From NCBI RefSeq assembly GCF_003330725.1, contig NZ_CP030840.1, forward strand, positions 1,116,001 through 1,180,000: 64,000 bases of DNA, read 5' to 3'. The DNA is from Acidisarcina polymorpha (GTDB lineage: Bacteria; Acidobacteriota; Terriglobia; Terriglobales; Acidobacteriaceae). The translations under genes were made by a program, and so were the position numbers. Shown here one piece after another: positions 60,575 through 64,000 of the stretch; within the stretch, counting starts at the first letter, position 1; the number at the start of each line of letters is the position of its first letter. Under the pieces are notes generated by a model. The model was given only the letters and a program-made list of their open reading frames with translations. It was not told the origin of the DNA and ran no database searches.

Positions 60575-62539
60575 ATGGATTCCGATCGATCCGAAGCCGC
60601 GACCGATGATTGGCGGGATGAACTGGCGGCGCTCAGGCGGCGGGTAGAAGTTCTTGAAGAAAGACTAGGCGACTCAGGCAGGGCGCCAAGCCTCGAATCT
60701 CAAGCCAACCATCAGAAAGATGGCGGTCTGCCCGATTTGGATTCGAAACGCGCACCGACTACATATCAGGGCGATGCGCCGGCGGCGTTGCCTCACGAAG
60801 CCTCGGAGAAGCAGCAGGCGAAGGCTCCCGCCGACGCCAAACGAAATCACCCATCGGCTCTCGAATCGAAGATCGGAGCACTGCTCTTCAATCGGGTCGG
60901 CATCTTTGCTGTGCTCGCAGCGGCCGCCTGGTTTCTGAAGCTGGCGATCGATCGGGAATGGATCGGTCCTGGCATCCGCGTTGTCGTCGGTCTGGTGGTT
61001 GCGATTGGCCTGTTTCTATGGTCGGAATGGTTTCGCCACAAAAGCTCCCTGCCGTTTTCGTTGACATTGAAGGCGCTGGGATCAGGCATCGCTTATCTAT
61101 CACTCTGGGCATGCTTTAGCCTCTACCACCTGCTTCCGGCGGCTCCGGTCTTTACCGCGATGGTTGCCGTGACCGTCATGAATGCGGTCCTAGCCTGGCG
61201 CCAAAACTCGGAGCTGCTCGCCGCCCTGGCGTTGGCAGGCGGGCTGCTTACCCCCGCCCTGCTGACAAATGGTAGTGATTCCGAGTGGTTCTTATTGTCC
61301 TATCTTCTGCTTCTGGATGGCGGAGCACTTCTGCTTATGGCCGTGCGTCCATGGCCGGGGCTTGCGATCGGCGCCTTCATCGGAACTACGATCTACTTTG
61401 CTACTTCCTGGCTGCGATTCTTTACTGCCGAGGCGGCGGGGCTTACTGGCGTCTTCATTGCGCTATTCTTTGCTGTCTTCACCGCTGCACCCATGCTCGA
61501 GCGGCGGGCGCGATCGGTTCGACTTTTCTCCATTAGCCCCTCCCCTTCTGGCCGGATCTTGTCTGGGTTTCCTATTGCCGTCGGCGTTTGCGCCTTTCTG
61601 GAGGCGTATCACCTCTTCTCAAATACCGCTCTGTCAGACTCGACCTCCTGGATTGCGGTCTCGCTTGCGGCGGTCTATACCGGCCTGGTGTTTGCGATGC
61701 GGCAGTCGCAGGCGCTTCCGGCGGGTGACACCCTCCTGGCCGTGCATCTTTGCCTCGCCGCCGGCTTTCTTGCGCTCGCCGGCCTCCTGCAGTTCCATGG
61801 TTATGGAATCCCACTCTGCTGGATTGCTGAGCTTGTAGTCTTACAAGCTTTGTCGGCCCGCTTCGACGCAGTGCCGCTGGCACGAGTCATGCGCGGCTGC
61901 GCGGGCGCCATGCTTTTGCTGTCTTTCGGCGCTCTCCTGCTGCTCGACGGCTACGATCGTCCGTCCGTAGCGACAAGCGCCTTCCTCAACGCACATTTCG
62001 GCGCTTATCTCGCCGGATTGGCCGGATACGCGATTGTAGTGGCATTATCCTCGAAGGCCCTTCGATCCGAATCAATCCTCGATGCCTCGGTGTCGCCAAA
62101 GGTCCTCTCCCTTACCAGTTGGAAATTTCTGGCTGGCGCATCCGTGATCGCGTTTAACGTTATCGCACTCGCCGCGGTGACTTTGCAGATCAACCTTTAC
62201 TGGAAGCCAGAGTTGCGCTCGCTCCACCAGAGCGTACATTCCATACATCAGGCAGCCTATGTGGATTTCACCTATAGCGCATGGTTCATGTTCTACGGGG
62301 CGGTGTTGATGGCCGCTGGCTTTCTACGACGCAGCGCCTTCTTACGCTGGCAAGCCCTGGTGCTGCTTATTTTCAGTATTGGAAAGGTCTTCCTGGTCGA
62401 TACGAGCCATCTCAACGAGGGGTACCGGATCTTGAGCTACCTGGGCCTCGGGGTGCTGCTGCTTGCCGTAAGTTTCGTCTACCAGCGCGATCTGCTGGCT
62501 CTACGCGGGGATGGAAGCTTACAAAAATCCCATATGTAG
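60575..62539 (+). CDS. DUF2339 large integral membrane protein
   Basis: 654 residues from the ATG at 60575; the frame opens at 60473 inside the regulator gene, but the later ATG begins a soluble acidic N-terminus (MDSDRSEAATDD). A short coiled coil follows (ELAALRRRVEVLEERLGD). From about 110 on there are at least sixteen hydrophobic segments, starting with FNRVGIFAVLAAAAWFLKLA, a region typical of DUF2339. The last segments (LLIFSIGKVFLVDTSHL, YRILSYLGLGVLLLAVSFVY) are the family hallmark. Function is unknown. Monocistronic. Confidence 0.88.
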   Translation: MDSDRSEAATDDWRDELAALRRRVEVLEERLGDSGRAPSLESQANHQKDGGLPDLDSKRAPTTYQGDAPAALPHEASEKQQAKAPADAKRNHPSALESKIGALLFNRVGIFAVLAAAAWFLKLAIDREWIGPGIRVVVGLVVAIGLFLWSEWFRHKSSLPFSLTLKALGSGIAYLSLWACFSLYHLLPAAPVFTAMVAVTVMNAVLAWRQNSELLAALALAGGLLTPALLTNGSDSEWFLLSYLLLLDGGALLLMAVRPWPGLAIGAFIGTTIYFATSWLRFFTAEAAGLTGVFIALFFAVFTAAPMLERRARSVRLFSISPSPSGRILSGFPIAVGVCAFLEAYHLFSNTALSDSTSWIAVSLAAVYTGLVFAMRQSQALPAGDTLLAVHLCLAAGFLALAGLLQFHGYGIPLCWIAELVVLQALSARFDAVPLARVMRGCAGAMLLLSFGALLLLDGYDRPSVATSAFLNAHFGAYLAGLAGYAIVVALSSKALRSESILDASVSPKVLSLTSWKFLAGASVIAFNVIALAAVTLQINLYWKPELRSLHQSVHSIHQAAYVDFTYSAWFMFYGAVLMAAGFLRRSAFLRWQALVLLIFSIGKVFLVDTSHLNEGYRILSYLGLGVLLLAVSFVYQRDLLALRGDGSLQKSHM

Positions 62540-62591
62540 ACTTTTCCCCGCGGAGCGGTTGCGGTTTCATCTTGCGCCGTCCCGTTGAGAC

Positions 62592-64000
62592 TTAGCGCAT
62601 GGCTGCTTCGACTTGGCTCAGCCAATCTGGCGGTTTCAGAATTTCGCGCGGCTTCGAACCATCGGCTGGACCGACAATCCCATCCCGCTCCATCATGTCG
62701 ATCAAGTGAGCAGCCCGCCCGTAGCCAATTCGTAACCGCCGCTGTAGCAGACTGGTCGAGGCCTTGCCGAATTCCAAGACCAGGCGCACACCGTCTTCGT
62801 AGAGTTCATCGTTGCCATCGGCATCCTCTCCGCCAGCTTCGAGGTCACGGCCTTTGTCGTCCTTCGGCGCTTCGAGGAAACTCTCTACGTACTCAGCCTG
62901 GCCTTGATTCTTCCAGAATTCGACCACCGCGGCAGTCTCTTTCTCGGTAACGAACGGGGCATGGACGCGCTGCACCCGCGAGGTTCCCGGAGGAAGAAAG
63001 AGCATGTCGCCGCGCCCCAACAGCGCTTCGGCGCCGTTCGAATCGAGGATCGTCCGCGAATCGACCTTGGTCGCCAAACGGAAGGACATGCGTGTGGGGA
63101 CGTTGGCCTTGATGAGTCCGGTAATCACATCCACGGATGGCCGCTGGGTGGCGAGGATCAGGTGAATGCCGACAGCGCGGGCCATCTGCGCGAGCCGGGT
63201 AATCGCCTCTTCGACATTTGCTTTGTCGAGCATCATCAGGTCGGCGAGTTCGTCGATGATGATGATGATGTAAGGAAGTGGTTCCTGCTCATCGGTATCT
63301 TCAAAGAGGCTCGGGGTTCCATTCTCAAAGAGCCGGTTGTATTGATCGATATTGCGGACGCTGCGCGAGGCAAGCAGCTTCAGCCGCCGCTCCATCTCGC
63401 GGACTGCATTCTTCAACGCATTGGCGGCCAGCTTCGGCTCGGTGATGATCGGGGTGAAGAGGTGGGGAATCCCTTCATACATTCCCAATTCCACTCGCTT
63501 CGGATCGACCAGAATCATGCGCACTTGTTCTGGAGTCGCCTTGTAAAGGATCGACATGATCATCGCGTTGATGGCCACCGACTTGCCACTGCCGGTCGAG
63601 CCGGCAATCAAGACGTGGGGCATCGTTGCCAGATCCGCGACCACAATGCGGCCATTGATGTCCTTGCCCATGGCGAGAGCGAGCTTCGATTTGGTATGCA
63701 GAAAGACTTCTGATTCGATCACGTCCCGCAGCCAGATGGTCTCCCGCTCCTGGTTTGGCACCTGGATGCCGACCGTGCTCTTGCCTGCCATGCGCTCGAT
63801 CAGAATGCTCTCGGCACGCATCGCGAGACAAAGATCTTCGGCCAGGCCGGTAACCCGGCTGTATTTGACTCCGGCTTCGGGGCGAAACTCAAACGTGGTC
63901 ACGACCGGTCCGGGATTGATCTGGACGACCTGCCCGCGCACATCGAATTCGCCGCACTTCTCGACCAGAACTTGCGCCTCCGTGCGCAACACGTCTTCGC
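62592..64000 (-). CDS. ftsK: DNA translocase FtsK, C-terminal part (cut by window end)
   Basis: The last 469 or so codons of an FtsK/SpoIIIE translocase. The frame is still open at 64000, so the N-terminal membrane region lies outside. Walker A is AGSTGSGKSVAINAM and Walker B is IIIIIDELADLMM. It also has FLATKVDSRTILD-like RMSFRLATKVDSRTILDSNG. The C-terminal gamma winged helix (LRIGYGRAAHLIDMMERDGI) reads KOPS motifs and touches XerD. It pumps chromosome ends across the division septum. Apart from the missing 5' end it looks intact. Confidence 0.95.
   Translation of the reverse strand, partial: EDVLRTEAQVLVEKCGEFDVRGQVVQINPGPVVTTFEFRPEAGVKYSRVTGLAEDLCLAMRAESILIERMAGKSTVGIQVPNQERETIWLRDVIESEVFLHTKSKLALAMGKDINGRIVVADLATMPHVLIAGSTGSGKSVAINAMIMSILYKATPEQVRMILVDPKRVELGMYEGIPHLFTPIITEPKLAANALKNAVREMERRLKLLASRSVRNIDQYNRLFENGTPSLFEDTDEQEPLPYIIIIIDELADLMMLDKANVEEAITRLAQMARAVGIHLILATQRPSVDVITGLIKANVPTRMSFRLATKVDSRTILDSNGAEALLGRGDMLFLPPGTSRVQRVHAPFVTEKETAAVVEFWKNQGQAEYVESFLEAPKDDKGRDLEAGGEDADGNDELYEDGVRLVLEFGKASTSLLQRRLRIGYGRAAHLIDMMERDGIVGPADGSKPREILKPPDWLSQVEAAMR

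Overview
The window (about 58-60% GC by eye) looks like chromosome of an Acidobacteriota member, probably class Terriglobia (subdivision 1). This is inferred from protein styles rather than a search: a Ser/Thr kinase with a TPR tail, a TonB-like protein with a Gly-rich linker, small basic proteins of the kind seen in this group, an OlsB/OlsA-type pair and a compact leu-ilv cluster. Nearly all of it is chromosomal housekeeping or accessory metabolism. I see no integrase, transposase, phage genes, CRISPR array or defence island.

Layout. 1-397 holds a degenerate 16-17 bp tandem repeat behind a Ser/Thr kinase-TPR gene (398-2863). After an SDR gene comes a complete rRNA operon on the minus strand: promoter near 10.28 kb, boxA, 16S, tRNA-Ile(GAT), tRNA-Ala(TGC), 23S, 5S, terminator at 4.16 kb. 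Complementary segments flank both large rRNAs and would form processing stalks. 11.0-14.0 kb carries a DUF4239-type membrane protein, an orphan histidine kinase with a cyclic-nucleotide-binding-like input domain, and a DUF4174 secreted protein. A LysR regulator at 14.1-15.06 kb diverges from leuA-leuB-leuC-leuD-ilvD-ilvB-ilvN-ilvC (15.2-25.3 kb), which supplies nearly the whole valine/leucine/isoleucine pathway apart from threonine deaminase and the transaminase. A palindromic T-N11-A site lies between them.

25.5-35.3 kb is envelope-rich: three outer-membrane barrel proteins, a TonB-like protein, a degenerate M48-like gene broken by two frameshifts, a UDP-glucose epimerase, a DUF421 membrane protein, an unknown secreted protein and a MarC protein. 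Then come acetyl-CoA synthetase, dUTPase with a small basic protein, an ECF sigma/anti-sigma pair set in two long gene-free stretches, a cold-shock gene with a long leader, and olsB-olsA for ornithine lipid. 42.9-49.4 kb looks like a carbohydrate-use neighbourhood (LacI regulator, M24 peptidase, xylulokinase, sialate/acetylxylan esterase-type enzyme, creatininase-family hydrolase).

49.4-64.0 kb carries a large membrane protein of the misleadingly named SpecR 'site-specific recombinase' family, a GlmS-like isomerase lacking its glutaminase half, an ABC-2 exporter, three oxidoreductases, an OmpA-like protein with a long Ala/Gln-rich coiled coil, an atypical LuxR-type response regulator, a DUF2339 membrane protein, and the C-terminal two thirds or less of FtsK, cut by the window end. 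I did not find a convincing wholly new multi-gene system. The best leads are the short LeuA under a LysR regulator, the twice-frameshifted protease-like gene beside TonB, the glutaminase-less GlmS paralogue, the SpecR membrane protein and the tandem repeat at the left edge.
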